64,000 nt of DNA, from positions 152,844,605 through 152,908,604 of the forward strand of contig CM076846.1 in NCBI GenBank assembly GCA_039519185.1. The letters run 5' to 3'. The number at the start of each line of letters is the position of its first letter. The first letter of the stretch is position 1. Positions 20,241 through 32,611 of this stretch are shown piece after piece. Origin of the DNA: Astragalus membranaceus (lineage: Eukaryota > Streptophyta > Magnoliopsida > Fabales > Fabaceae). The notes beneath the pieces were generated by a model. That model saw nothing but the letters and a program-made list of their open reading frames with translations, did no database searches and was not told where the DNA came from. The position numbers were made by a program, and so were the translations under genes.

Positions 20241-21500
20241 TTGGAAACAAAGAGTGGTTAGTTGACTTTGATTCTAGTAGAAAAACCACTATAAAGTGTG
20301 CTAGCAATAAGGCTATAACTGTTGAAGGAATAGGAAACATAAGGTTTACAAAAGAAAATGGACAAGTAATTTTGATAAAAGATGTTTTCTATGTCCCTGG
20401 AATTAGCTGTAACCTTATCAGCCTAGGACAGCTTATAGAGAAGGGTTTTTCAGTAGTAATGAAGGATCTAAAACTAAAGTTGTATGATGTTAAAGACAAA
20501 CTAGTTTTAACAACACCTTTAGCCACCAATAGAACCTTCAAAACACACATTAGTGTCACAGAGACAGATTGTCTAAGTGCCACAGCTAATTTTGAAGGTA
20601 TGCTATAGCATAAAAGGTTTGGGCATTTAAACTTCAAAGGCCTAAGTAACCTAAGTACTAAAGGGTTAGTAGAAGGGTTACCTAAAATTGAAGTTACTAA
20701 AGAGACATATACTACTTGCCTAGTGGGTAAGCAACCTAGAAAGAAGTTTAATAAGGAAATGAAACATTCTTCTAAGGATATTTTGCATGTTGTATATTCT
20801 GACCTATGTGGACCACTTGATGTACCCTCTATTAGGGGAAATAAATACTTTTTGACTTTTGTGGATGAATTTTCCAGAAAAATCTGGCTATATCTACTTA
20901 AGACTAAAGGAGAAGCCTATGGTGTTTTTAAGGAGTTTAAGGCAATGGCAAAACTCAAAGTGGTAAGAAACTTAAGGTCTTAAGGACTGATGGTGGTGGT
21001 GAGTACACCTCAAAAGATTTTGAGGGATACTGCACCACTCAAGGTATAATACATGAGGTAACATCACCTTATACTCTTCAGCATAATGGTATTGCTGAAA
21101 GGAGGAATAGGACAATACTTGATATGGCTAGGAGCATGATCAAGTCAAAGGGGCTACCTAAAAGGCTATGGGCAGAAGCTGTTCATACAGCTGTCTATAT
21201 CCTAAATAGGTGCTCTACTAAAGGTTTGGAAGACAAGGTACCAGAACATGTCTGGTGTGGTGACAAGCCTAAGGTTACTCACCTAAGGGTATTCGGCTCA
21301 CTTGCATATAGCCATAAACCTGATGGTAAGAGAAAGAAGTTAGAGGATAAGAGCAGGCCATTAATCCTTGTTGGATATCATCCTACAGGTGCTTATAGGC
21401 TGCTAGATCCTAAAACTGACAAGATTGAGATATCTAGGGATGTGGTTGTGCTTGAAGACAAGCAATGGGACTGGGACAAAGCTGAACTAGTAAGTTCAGT
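20207..21500 (+). pseudogene. copia protease-integrase, broken
   Basis: After the frameshift the protease body reads CSNHMIGNKEWLVDF and YVPGISCNLISLGQL. A stop at about 20606 precedes the pre-integrase region (HKRFGHLNFKGL). The integrase core keeps its catalytic triad: D in YSDLCGPL (20801-20803), D in RTDGGGEY (20989-20991) and E in GIAERRN (21097-21099), but a frameshift near 20965 separates the first Asp from the rest. C-terminal motifs are LRVFGSLAY and LVGYHPTGAYRLLDP. The enzyme would insert element cDNA; this copy cannot be translated through. Confidence 0.88.
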
Positions 21501-23322
21501 GGACTCTACAATCCTAGAGGAGGTCTTAGACACTGAACCTAATCCTAATGGTGATAGTTCTGATGAAGAGGATCCTATTCTACCTAATGATGATCAGAAT
21601 CCTCAAGAAGAGGAAGAGGACAATGCTGAAACAGAACCTAAACCTACTGTTCAGGCCCTGCCTAGAACACAAAGGTTGAGACAGCCTCCTAGGAGGCTTG
21701 CAGATTATGATAGTGCCATAGATAGTGAAGTGAATGAGCATGGTGACCTCATTCATTATGCTATGATGGCAGATATGGAACCAGTTGACTTTAAAGAGGT
21801 TTTAAAGGATAAAAACTGGAAAAATGCTATGATTGAGGAATTGGCCTCAATTGAAAAGAATAAGACTTGGAGCTTGACACCCTTACCTAAGAATAAGAAG
21901 GCAATAAGTGTTAAGTGGGTCTTTAAGCTTAAATTGGACCCCCAATGGCAAAATAGTCAAGCATAAAGCTAGACTAGTTGCCAGAGGGTTCCAACAAAAG
22001 CAAGGGATTGATTATGAGGAAGTTTTTTCACTTGTGGCCAGGCATGAGATCATTAGATTGGTCACTGCCTTGGCCTGCAGTGAGGGTTGGGACTTACATC
22101 ACTTAGATGTTAAGTCTGCATTTTTGAATGGAACCTTGGAAGAGACTGTTTTTATCTCACAACCTCCTGGTTTTGAGAAAAAATGAAAGGAAAAGCTAGT
22201 GTGCCACTTGCATAAAGCACTCTATGGTTTAAAACAGGCTCCTAAAGCCTGGAATAAAAGAATTGACACTTTCTTTGTTGAAAGTGGCTTCACAAAATGC
22301 ACCAATGAGTTTGGTGTATATGTGAAGGGTTCCTTAGATACTAACCTATTACTAATATGTTTGTATGTTGATGATCTATTGGTAACAGGTAGCAGTACTA
22401 AGGAGATTGAGCAGTTCAAGGACTCTATGAAGGCTGAGTTTGAGATGACAGACTTGGGACAGCTTACCTACTTTTTGGGATTGGAATTTCTAAGAGTACC
22501 TGAAGGAATCATCCTACATCAGCTTAAATACTCTAAGGAACTGCTTGCAAGGTTTAGAATGACAGAATGCAATTCTGCCAGCAACCCTGCAGAAGGTTAT
22601 TTGTGCAAAAAGGAGGGTGAGAAGGGCTCTAAGGTGGATCCTACCTATTTTAGACAAATTGTGGGGTCTTTGAGATATCTGTGCCACAACAGGCCAGATA
22701 TTCTGTTTGCCACAGGAATGATTAATAGGTTCATGAATGAACCACTAGAGATACACCTAAATGCAACAAAGAGAATACTAAGATATATACAAGGTACTCT
22801 GAATTATGGGCTGTTCTTTCCTAAAGGGACTGACCTAAGGAAATTTGAGCTCTTAGGGTACTCAGACAGTGACTGGTGTGAAGACCACATTGATAGAAGA
22901 AGTACCTCTGGATTTTTGTTTAAGTTTCAAGGTATATCTGTTTAATGGAGCTCCAAAAAGCAACAAATTGTTGCTCTTAGCTCCTGCGAGGTAGAATATG
23001 TGGCTACGTGCAGTGCTGCCACTCAAGCAGCATGGTTGGAAGCCTTACTTAGGGAATTGGGTGTGACTTTGACTCAAATTCCTAAGCTATTGATTGACAA
23101 CAAGTCAGCCTTGTGTCTTGCCAAAAACCCTATAGGTCATGGCAAAACCAACACAGAGAGACACAGTTTCATTACTTAAGGGACCAGGTTACAAATGGAA
23201 AGCTACTAGTGGATTACTGCTCTACAAAGGAGCAACAGGCTGACATCTTTACCAAAGCTCTAAAGGGTGAATTATTTTCTAAGTTTAGGAGAGATTTAGG
23301 GTTGGTTGCATTCAAATCCTAA
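21500..23322 (+). pseudogene. copia reverse transcriptase-RNase H, broken
   Basis: An acidic linker (about 21500-21700) leads into RT: WKNAMIEELASIEKNKTW, then a frameshift at about 21950, KARLVARGFQQKQGIDYEE, HLDVKSAFLNG, a stop at 22184, LYGLKQAPKAW, and the catalytic YVDD at 22364-22375. RNase H follows with YSDSDWCEDHIDRRSTSG, a stop at about 22943, SSCEVEYVA, and the DYCSTKEQQADIFTKAL end. All signature residues are present. The damage is small stops and shifts rather than loss of domains. Confidence 0.9.
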
Positions 23323-23459
23323 GAAGGCAACTATTAAAGTCATTACTCAGCGGCTTGTCCTGAGTCATCTTTGGTTCTAAAGCTATGTCAACAGGGGCTT
23401 GTCCTGTTTTAGGTATCTCTCCTATTACTAAGTTTTTTAGGTTTTGTATTGATGGAGGA

Positions 23460-24537
23460 TATTGGTTTTTTAATAAAAACCTAAAAATACCCTCTGGATT
23501 TGGTAACATCTATATAATACAAACAGATAGCTGCTACCCCTGCAGTCCATAACAGATTCTATTTATCTGTTTAAATAGTTACAAGTAGTTAAAGTCAGTT
23601 ACAATCTATGTAACCAACTCTAACAAACCCTTAGAAGGGTCTTTTGTTTTGTATATATAGACCTATAAGGTATTACATTATGTACAGATTCAACTTACAC
23701 AATCATTTTTACAGCAATAAAAGTTTTACAGTTTCTTTACATTGCATTTTCTATCTTCCTCGTGTATGCCTTTTCTGCTTCTGTATTCTTCTAAGTCCTT
23801 TGTGTATCTGTGTGCTTCAACAAGTGGTTGAAGCCGATTCTCGCAAAGAAAGAAAAAGAATAAGAGTTAGAAAAATGTTTCAGTGACTGAAACATACAAA
23901 ATCAGAGAGGAAAATAGAAAGAAAGGTTAAGAGAAACTACCTTGTGGTCTCAAGGAGGAGATCCATTGTTTTGTTGCTGCTGAGCTCTTCAACAAACGAA
24001 TCGAACTCGTACAGGTTCAGATCAAACAAACAGAGTTAGTGTTTGTACTGTTACGAAGAAATCAAATCAAATAAATCACATAGGGTTGTGGTTTTATACC
24101 TTCGGTGTCTTTTCGTTCAGTTTTCAGAACAAAAGCAACATCAATCTTGCATAAGAAACAAGTAGAAACACAGAAATCAAAAGCTGACTTTCTAGGGTTT
24201 CTAATCAAGAGAAATCAAACACGAGAGCAAAGGGTTTTTCGTGTTTACCTGTGCATCATCACTACCATAGCAACACTGAAGTGATTTCAGAGCTTGATCT
24301 CTGCAGAATCTGGGTAAATTCGTAACCCTAGCAGAGCTGCCTTTGAGAGAGAAGAGAGAACGGTGGAGAAGAAAGATCTGAAGAGCTCCGCTTTAACCCG
24401 TTTACTTTTTTTGTTTGACTCCCAGTGAAGTGTTCTTGTGGGCTGGGCCAGTAGCTGGGTATTTTGCTAGTTGCACACCCCAATTTATTTTTGGCAACCT
24501 GCAAGCAAAATCAATATATGGTTAAGCAAATTCAACA
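23460..24537 (+). repeat. 3' LTR of the copia element
   Basis: 1078 bp, TATTGG...TTCAACA, directly after the polypurine tract. It contains 'gtatatatagacc' at about 23650, a plausible TATA box for the LTR promoter. The segment 24034-24537 repeats 18326-18921 apart from an internal deletion at about 24377. Confidence 0.85.
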
Positions 24538-24542
24538 TTTAT

Positions 24543-24958
24543 AAGCATGTTTTGCTTTCCTTTATACCCCTCATGTTTCGTGGATCGCTATAGTTTATTA
24601 GTCGCATTGGATTAAAAAAGAATAATAAATTACTCATCCCTAGAATTTATTATCAAAAGTGGTCAGGAAAATATTATATCAATAAAATCTATCAATTATC
24701 AAAATTGATCAGCCCAAAATCTATTTTATTAAGGTTTTTTTCTTCTCTTTTTACAAATAGAAAACAAAGCAAAACGGAAAGATCAATACCCATCAACTCA
24801 ATGGCCCAACAAACTGTCAATTAGGAATTTTTGTCTGTCAGCTAACTTATAGCTAATATTTTAGTGATTTTTTCAAAAGAACAACTCAACATTAGTTGTA
24901 CGGTGAATTGATTATTTTTAATATTATTTGTGTTAAAAATAAGAAAATTGGTTTTTGT
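24543..24958. other. AT-rich spacer, no gene seen
   Basis: Short spacer between the two copia elements with no recognisable feature. Confidence 0.5.
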
Positions 24959-25623
24959 GTTGGGTATTGGGCTCCCTTCTCATGTGGAGAAAGACCCAAA
25001 TATTTTAGTCCAATATGTTTATCACTTATTTTAAGTGGAGAGGGTTAAATTAGGGTTTAAGAAGAGAGAATTTCGGATTAGAATATTGTCACCAAAAGAG
25101 AGAAAAGAAGAGAGAAAGTGATTCCCGTTTTTCTCATACCTGCTGCAGTAAAACAGCGATTGTGGATTCGTTAACTGTTGGATTGTCTTTAAAGTTGGAC
25201 AGCAGGTTCGTGAGACATAGTTCTACACTTTTACAGTTCAGATCGTCGTAACGAAGTCTGAGGAGAGAAATATTGGTTTCGCACAGAAGCTGTAGTTTTG
25301 GGTATTTTCATTTTCCTGCTCTCAACTTGTAAGTTTTTGTGCTTTGTTGTTGACACGGTTTGTGCACTTTATTGAGACTCTCTTGCACCCTTATTTGATT
25401 ATAGTGGAGCTATTTCTTTGGTCTGGACGACCCATAATTTTTACCCTTGCTTTGAGGGGGTTTTCACGTTAAAAATATTGGTGTTCAATTGTGTGCTTTT
25501 ATTTCGTTCTATCTGTCGCCACACATTCATTGTTGCTCCTCATAGGTTCTTGCAGGTTTGGGGAGTTTATTTTCGCTGCATATTGCTCTGTTATTGTGTT
25601 TATGTGTTGATTCCCCGTTAGAG

Positions 25624-25635
25624 TGGCATCAGAGC
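25624..25635 (+). promoter_or_regulatory. Primer-binding site of the Tork-like element
   Basis: TGGCATCAGAGC differs by one base from the initiator Met-tRNA complement and lies just before gag. Confidence 0.75.
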
Positions 25636-25665
25636 TTTTGGTTAGGGGCTATTTTACTTGCTTGA

Positions 25666-26466
25666 ATGATTAAGGCAAACATGAATATAAAGATGGTTTC
25701 ATTGAATGGTACTAATTATCATTTGTGGAAGGGAAAGATGAAAGATTTACTATTTGTGAAGACAATGCATCTTCCTATTTTTGGTAGTAAAAAGTTGGGC
25801 GCTACATCTACCGAAGAATGAGATTTTGAACATCAACATATATGTGGTTTCATTCGCTAATATGTAGAAGATAATGTTTATAATCATATTGCTAATGAGA
25901 CAAATGAAAAAACCTTGTGGGAGAAGATAGAGTCCTTGTTTACCTCTAAATCAGAGAATAATAAATTGTTTTTGTTGAATAACTTCATAAGTTTGAAGTA
26001 TAAGGAGGGGACTTCTATTTCAGATCACTTGAGTGATTTTTAAGGGCTTCTTGATCGAATGTCAGGAATGAGTATCAATTTTGATGATGAGCTTTTGGGA
26101 CTATAACCAGATTCTTGGGAGACATTTCGGGTTTCTATAACGAGTTCTGCTTCTAATGGTATTGTTTCTTTGGAAACGGCTAAGGGTGGTGTACTTAATA
26201 AGGAGATGAGAAGGAAGGTACAAAGTTCTTCATCTCAATCCGGGGTACTTGTCACTGAAAATAGGGGGATAAGTACTCAGAGAAAGGAAACGAAGGGTGG
26301 TAGAGAGAAGAGTAGAAGCAAGTCCAAGTCTCGATTCCAAAATGTGGAATGCAATTATTGTCACAGAACAGGGCACATACAGAAGAAATGTTTTCAGTTG
26401 AAGATAGATAACAAAGGCAAGAAAGGTAAGCAGAAACAAAGGGATAATGATGATTATGACGATTAG
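25666..26466 (+). pseudogene. Tork-like copia gag, broken
   Basis: The start codon at 25666 opens a frame containing VSLNGTNYHLWKGKMKDLL, the typical Gag N-terminus. In-frame stops occur near 25819, 25857, 26041 and 26104. After them the frame is open through KSRSKSKSRFQNVECNYC, and the CCHC zinc knuckle CNYCHRTGHIQKKC at about 26350-26391 is intact. Gag would bind and package element RNA. Confidence 0.88.
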
Positions 26467-26528
26467 ATTACTGCTACTATTGGTGATGACCTTATTATTC
26501 CCGTGATCATGAGACAGTTAATATTGTG

Positions 26529-27700
26529 TTAGATGAGAGAACGTGGATAATTGATACTGGTGCTACATTGCATGTTACACCTAAAAAGGACTTCTTCACA
26601 TCTTATACTCCAAGCGACTTTGGAGTGTTGATGATGAGTAATGATGGTGTATCTAAGGTAATTGGTGTTGGTGATGTTTGTTTGCAAACCAACACGGGAA
26701 TGCAGTTGTTGCTTAAAGGAGACAAACATGCTCTTGATGTTTGCTATTTGATTTTTGTGCCTATGCTTGATGATTGTGGTTATGATAATCACTTTGGTGG
26801 TGGAAAGTGGAAACTCAGTAAAGGTAACTTGGTTTTGGCTAGAGGGAAGAAAATTTCTAAACTGTATTGGACAAAAGCTATGGTTTCTATAGACAGTGTG
26901 AATGTTGTGCATATGGAAGCATCTTTGTGGCACCGAAGGCTTGGTCATATCAGTGAAAATGGGTTAAATGTCTTAGCCAAAAAGGATGTACTTCTAGGTT
27001 TGAAGAATGCAGATTTGGAGAAATGTTCTCATTGCATGGATGGTAAACAAACTAGAGTATCATTCAAAAAGCATCCTCCCTAGGAAGTCAGAGCTACTTG
27101 AACTGGTGCATTCTAACGTTAGTGGCCCTCTAAAGGTAAAATATTTTAGTGGTGCACTTTATTTTGTTACTTTTATTGATGACTATTCCGAAAAATTATG
27201 GGTTTATGTTTTGAAGACAAAAGACCAAGTGTTGGAGAAGTTCAAACAATTCCATACTTCGGTTGAGAGGCAGACAGGTAAGAAGTTGAAACGTGTTCGT
27301 ACCGACAACGATGGTGAGTATTGTGGACCCTTTGATGATTATTGTAAGCAGCAGGGTATTGCACATGAAAAGACTCCTCCTAAAACTCCTCAGCTAAATG
27401 GTTTAGCAGAGAGGATGAATTGAACACTTGTTGAGAGAGTGAGCTGTATGCTCTCTGAAGCTAAGTTGCCCAAACACTACATGGGTGAGGCGCTATACAC
27501 GGCAGTGCATGTTATTAATCTCAGTCTCACTATTGCTTTGAATAGCGAGGTTCTAGATAAATTTTGTTTTGGGAAGAATGTCAATTATGATCATTTGAGA
27601 GTCTTTGGTTGTAAGGCTTTTGTGCATGTTCCAACGGATGAAAGATCCAAGTTGGATGCAAAGTCAAAGCAATGTATTTTCATTGGTTATGGTTAAGATG
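26529..27700 (+). pseudogene. Tork-like copia protease-integrase, broken
   Basis: The protease is open, with active-site DTG at 26553-26561 (WIIDTGATLHVTP). The pre-integrase zinc region follows (LWHRRLGHISENGL ... CSHCMDGKQ) and a frameshift near 27060. In the integrase core the first catalytic Asp is replaced: HSNVSGPL has Asn at 27115-27117. The second Asp (RTDNDGEY, 27304-27306) and the Glu (GLAERMN, 27409-27411) remain. A stop follows at 27421, then LRVFGCKAFVHVP and a stop after CIFIGYG. Confidence 0.88.
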
Positions 27701-29511
27701 AATTTTGTTATAAGTTGTATATGATCCTATAGGGAAAAAGCTTCTCAGAAGCTGTGATGTTGTTTTCATGGAAGATCAAACTATTGAAGATAGTGATAAG
27801 GTGGAGAATACTACACCCAAGAAAGATGACAACTTGTCAGGTGTTGATCCAGTTCGGTTGCCTATTCAGAATTTGGATAGTGTTGATGGTAATGTTCAGA
27901 ATGGTGAGCGTCATGATTGTGTTGATGATCAACAACTTGAATATGGGTTAAATATTCCAGTTAATAATAATGATGAGGAGCATGAGATGTCAGAAGATGA
28001 GAATCTTGGTGATGCTTCTGAGTCATCTCAAGTTCAACTCAGAAGGTCTAGCAGGGGAAGACAACCATCTACAAGGTATAATTATGATGCACTGCATGAT
28101 AAGATGAAGTCATTGCATGATAACCACACTTATGATTTGGTGAAGTTGCCAAAAGGTAAAAGAGCTTTGAAAAATAGGTGGATTTATAGAATGAAACATG
28201 AGAGTAACTCTAAGTCTCCAAGGTATAAAGCCAAATTAGTGGTGAAGGGTTTCCGTCAAAGAAAGAGTGTTGATTTTAATGAAATTTTCTCACCTGTGGT
28301 AAAGATGTCATCGAATAAAACCATGTTGAGTTTCGCGGCTACTCTAGATTTAGAGGTAAAGCAAATGGATGTAAAAACAACTTTCCTTCATGATGATTTG
28401 GAGGGAGAGATTTACATGAAACAACCTGGTGGTTTTCTTGTTGAGGCAAGGAAGACTATGTGTGTAGACTAAGAAAGAGTCTCAATGGTTTGAAGCAGGC
28501 TCCAAGACAGTGGTACAAGAAGTTTGAGTCAGTTATGTGTGACCAAGGATATAAAAAAAACTACTTCTGATCATTGTGTCTTTGTTAGAAATTTTTCATG
28601 ATGATTTCATTATCCCATTGTTATATGTTGATGACATGCTTATTGTAGGGAAAAATATTTCCAAGATTGACAGGTTAAAGAAGCGGTTAGGTGAGTATTT
28701 TTCTATGAAAGACAGCTAAACAGATTCTTGGTATAAGAATCATGCGTTACAGAAAAGGGGAAGAAACTTTGGCTACCACAAGAGCACTATATTGAAAGAG
28801 TGTTGCAGATATTTCGTATGGAAAACTCTAAGGCGGTAAGCACCTCTCTTGCTACTCATTTTAAGTTGAGTTCTAAACAAAGTCCTTCCAATGAAGATGA
28901 AAAAATGGATATGGAACGAGTTTCGTATGCGTATGCTGTGGGTAGTTTGATGTATGGGGTGTGTACAAGACCAGATATTGCGCATGCTGTTGGTATCGTC
29001 AGTAGATTTTTGTCAAATCCAGGTAGAGAGCATTGGAATGATGTGAAATGAGTTTTGAGGTATCTCTGTGGTACTACTTGTATGAGGCTTTGTTTTGGAG
29101 GTGACAAACCCAGTTTAGTGGGGTACTCCAACTCAGAAGTGGCTGGAGATATTGATTTCAGGAAGTCCACTTCGGAGTATATGATTAAGTTTGCAGGGGG
29201 GCTATGGCTTGGCCGTCTAGGTTGCAAAAGTGTGTAGCATTGTCTACTACTGAGGCAGACTTCATCGCCATTATCGAAGCATGTAAAGAGTTGATATGGT
29301 TGAAGAAATTCTTGCAGGAGTTTGGTTATGTTTAGGACAAATATTTCTTATTTGTTGATAGTCAAAGTGCTTTTCATCTTGGTAAGAATCTGACTTTTCA
29401 TAATAGGTCCAAACACATTGATGTGAGGTATCATTGGATACATGATGTTTTGGATGCGAAGTTGTTGGAGTTGGCTAGAGTTCATACGGATGATAATGGT
29501 TCGGATATTTA
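27700..29511 (+). pseudogene. Tork-like copia reverse transcriptase-RNase H, broken
   Basis: An acidic linker precedes RRSSRGRQPSTRYN. RT then reads KAKLVVKGFRQRKSVDFNEIFSPV, MDVKTTFLHDDLEGEIYM and, after frameshifts, the catalytic YVDDMLIVG with its Asp pair at 28630-28635. The RNase H region includes VGSLMYGVCTRPDIAHAVG, a stop at 29049, STTEADFIAIIEACKELIWL, a stop near 29332, and DVRYHWIHDVL. At least five interruptions separate the pieces. Confidence 0.88.
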
Positions 29512-30521
29512 ATAAGTTATTTTTTTATGTATATTTAGTATGTCCTACATTATCATCATGCACACTTTTATGATTATTTTGTATGCGGGGTTTGCAAAAT
29601 TGTTTGGAAAACCATATGAAATTATCTATTTAAAGCATCCGCAATGGAGAAACTCTCTTTTGAGTACATAAATGGGTCTCACGTGTACACATCACTTTTT
29701 TATAATTTTTTAATAGTAGTATTTAATAAGAACTTCATCTCTCCAACCCAGAACCCCAACAAAATTTACTAAACTGGTCCCACTAATAACTTTACATCAC
29801 TCTTTTATTAGTTTTTTAATCAAAAGTAAGACTAGCTAGGGTCCACGCGTCAAAAGAGGGAGAGAGGATTTCCTATATAAGAGTTCCACCCCAATAGGTA
29901 CCCATTTTTATTCTCCACAATGGGGGTACCTATTAGATTTCAACTCTTAAGAGATAAGATTATCAAAAAAAAAAAATTCTTAAGAGATAAGAAGTCCCTA
30001 TTGTGGATACTCTTATACTTTTTAAATAATTTTCGGTTTATATTCATGCTGTCCTAGTTTTTGATAATGGTTTTTATATGTGGTGTTTGTGAAATTGTTC
30101 AAAAAACCATCTGAGAAATTACGTCTATATGTGGTGTTTGTGATATGTTGGTATGAAATTATGTAACCTACTTAGTGACATTACTTTGTGCAATATATTT
30201 TACTATTATGAAGTAAAAAAAACTGGAGAATGAACACACAAAATTAACGTCGTTGTAAAACATGGGAAATTGCATATGATAATCCATACTTATATATAGA
30301 GTATAATTTTTTCCTCAATAGAGTATGCTTAATAGTTTCCAATTTTTTTGAATAACTTACTGTAAGACGCTTTTTTGAATAACTTACTGTAAGACGCTTA
30401 TTATTCATTCATTTTTTTACTGTAATGTTGTCTTACAGTTTTATTTGGAGTGATTTAAAAGGATAAATATATGATAGTTATGTTTATGAGTAACTATGTG
30501 AGTATTTGCAAGACACAAAAG
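29512..30521. other. AT-rich spacer around a MITE; no gene
   Basis: Apart from the MITE at 29633-30012, this stretch contains short imperfect repeats around 'tatatgtggtgtttgtgaaattg' (near 30076 and 30124, and a looser copy near 29581). No gene is seen. Confidence 0.5.
29633..30012. mobile_element. PIF/Harbinger (Tourist)-like MITE
   Basis: The left end AAGCATCCGCAATGG and the reverse complement of the right end, GAGTATCCACAATAG, form imperfect terminal inverted repeats. TTA flanks both sides (29630-29632 and 30013-30015), the usual 3-bp target of PIF/Harbinger. The 380-bp element has an inner inverted repeat (CCAATAGGTACCCA against TGGGGGTACCTATTAG) and no transposase. Confidence 0.72.
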
Positions 30522-30526
30522 TAATA

Positions 30527-31905
30527 TGTAACACCTCAATATTTCTAACATGTAGATACACTGAGATGCACATCTGTGTCAACAATCAGAGGACACAATC
30601 CCTGTTTAGATATTGAACACACTAAATTTTTCCGATAATACAACATAATGTCTCGGATCGACCTATCTTGAAGTCCATAAAACTAACTTAATTCTCAACT
30701 TAACAAGGAATACAAAGTCTATTGTTCAATATCATAACCAGAGAAGCGGAATAGGTTTATACAACTCATATCAAGTACAAGTTACATAACCAATCTGTAA
30801 CCCAATCAAAATTCCAACAACACAACAAGAAATCAAACACATTCCAGCACAATCAAAATCCACATAATACCGATATAATTTTTATAAAAACCGTAAAATG
30901 TTATTTTCCGAAAAACGGTTTCGACTCAAGAATCTTTCGAAATCAAAATACCGATTTCAACCAACATTTCAACAATCAAAACAGAAACCCTAAACGTGAG
31001 TAAAACTCACCGGTTTGAAGAGTTCGTTCGAAATACAAGTCTTCACGCGAAATAACCGAACGGTGACCACTCGAACAATCCCCGTAATCGTCCAAACCGC
31101 TTCAAAACGAAATCAACTCCTTCCAAACTCAAGACCAGTAGCTGAAACACTTCCAATCTCCCTTCAATCAACAATGTAGCTTGCTATTGAACTTCTAGGA
31201 TTGAACCATGCACCTTTTGTACCACCTACAAGCTTCCATTTACAACATGCAAGGTAAAACTTCAAGGTTTGACCATGGTGGAGCTTCAAGCTCGAAAATG
31301 GTAGAATGAAGAGGATGAGGAATGAGTTTCTGAAATTGGTGTCAATAGAAAGAAGATTGAAAATGGAGTTGAATGGTACAAGGAAACCTTACATGCAAGA
31401 AGGGATGAGCCAACACCAAGTTTCTCTTCCTCCTCTTCTTCTTCGCCCCTTCTCCTCTCTCTCTCTCTCTATTCTTCTATTCTGAAATTTTAGTTTGCTG
31501 GATTGAGTGGCAAGAGAGTGGGAATCAGTTGGGTTAAGGGCTGTGGTGTTTTAAAAGAAAGGAAATGACTATTTTGCACTTATGTGCAATTCTCACTTAA
31601 ATTCTCCTTTCTCTCACTTTCACTTCTTTTCTTTTCTTTCCTTATGGTTCCATCCGAATGATTAACATCAAGGATGGTTATAATGTTTTAATGGGCTGAG
31701 GGTTAAATGGTTGGAAAAGACCAAAATGCCCTTGGCTCATTAATTCATTCTAAATCCTTATTTTTGTCCAAGTTCTCTCCAACTTAACCAATATATAATG
31801 CTTTCTCGACTATCACATATCCGATTCACGAATTATTGATTCACTTGAAAGATAGTTTACTCGTAAATTCTATAAATTGAATTTAACGAAATTAAGGATG
31901 TTACA
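30527..31905 (-). repeat. 3' LTR of the chromovirus, with a ~1.1-kb internal deletion
   Basis: 1379 bp. Compared with the 5' LTR it jumps at 'ttacataacca|atctgtaaccc', omitting what corresponds to about 40657-41790, including the GCACGACCCGTGC array and the acceptor-like site. It keeps about 65 bp near 30570 that the 5' LTR lacks. Confidence 0.88.
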
Positions 31906-32611
31906 ATCACCCCAACTTTTAAAATTTTGTCCTCAAAATTGAAAAGACATACCTCAATGAAATAGATATGGATATCGAGTCCGCATGTCATCTTCCAATT
32001 CCCATGTAGCCTCTTCAGTCGAGAAGCCATCCCAGACCACTTTGACACTGGGAATAGTCCTTGTCCGCAGTGTTCTTTCGCCACGTTCCACAATATAGCT
32101 AGGATAAGGTTGGAATGATAGATCCGGTCGGAGATGAATCGTGTCAACACTCAGCGACTGATTCGGATCGGGAATATATTTCCTCAATTGAGAGACATGG
32201 AAGACATTATGAAGATTTGATAAGGCCGGAGGCAAAGCAAGACGATAGGCAACCGGTCCAATATGCTCGATGATTTGGAATGGTCCAACATACACTACAA
32301 AAAAAACAGGACTTTGCGGCGGGCAAAATCCGCCGCAAAATCCATCTTTGCGGCGGATATTTGAACTTTGCGGCGGAATTTTGCCACCGGTAGCCAGCTC
32401 GAAGCAAACGCGTTGCGGCGGATTATCCGCCGGAAGTTTGCGGCGGATTTAGAGGCGCCGCAAAATCCACCGCAAATTTGCGGCGGATAATCCGCGGGAA
32501 AGGGGTCAAATTTTTCCCGCAAAATATCCGCCGGAAAACTCCCAATATCCGCCGCAAAGTATCCGCCGCAAACGACACAAATCTGCCGCAAAGTATCCGC
32601 CGCAAACGACA

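Larger units (their letters stand above)
18253..24537 (+). mobile_element. Ty1/copia retrotransposon with both LTRs
   Basis: The order is 5' LTR (18253-18921), a degenerate primer-binding site, gag, protease, integrase, RT-RNase H, polypurine tract GATGGAGGA (23451-23459) and 3' LTR (23460-24537). The TSD TTTAT occurs at 18248-18252 and 24538-24542. Gene order integrase-before-RT shows copia. Both LTRs begin TATTGG and end TTCAACA. The coding region is broken by several stops and frameshifts, so the element is dead. Confidence 0.9.
24959..29511 (+). mobile_element. Tork-like Ty1/copia element, no 3' LTR found
   Basis: A probable LTR/leader region (about 24959-25620, beginning TGTTGGGTATTGGGC) is followed by a primer-binding site TGGCATCAGAGC (25624-25635), then gag, protease, integrase and RT-RNase H in copia order. 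Motifs such as WIIDTGATLHVTP and YVDDMLIVG fit the Tork/Tnt1-like branch. The RNase H end (ARVHTDDNGSDI) is followed by AT-rich DNA without a second LTR, so the 3' end was lost or never transferred. The left boundary is an estimate, because no second LTR exists to define it. Confidence 0.75.

Noticed and set aside
24959..25617. Firm 5' LTR boundaries for the Tork-like element
   Set aside because: There is no second LTR or TSD to confirm either end, so it is only mentioned as an estimate.
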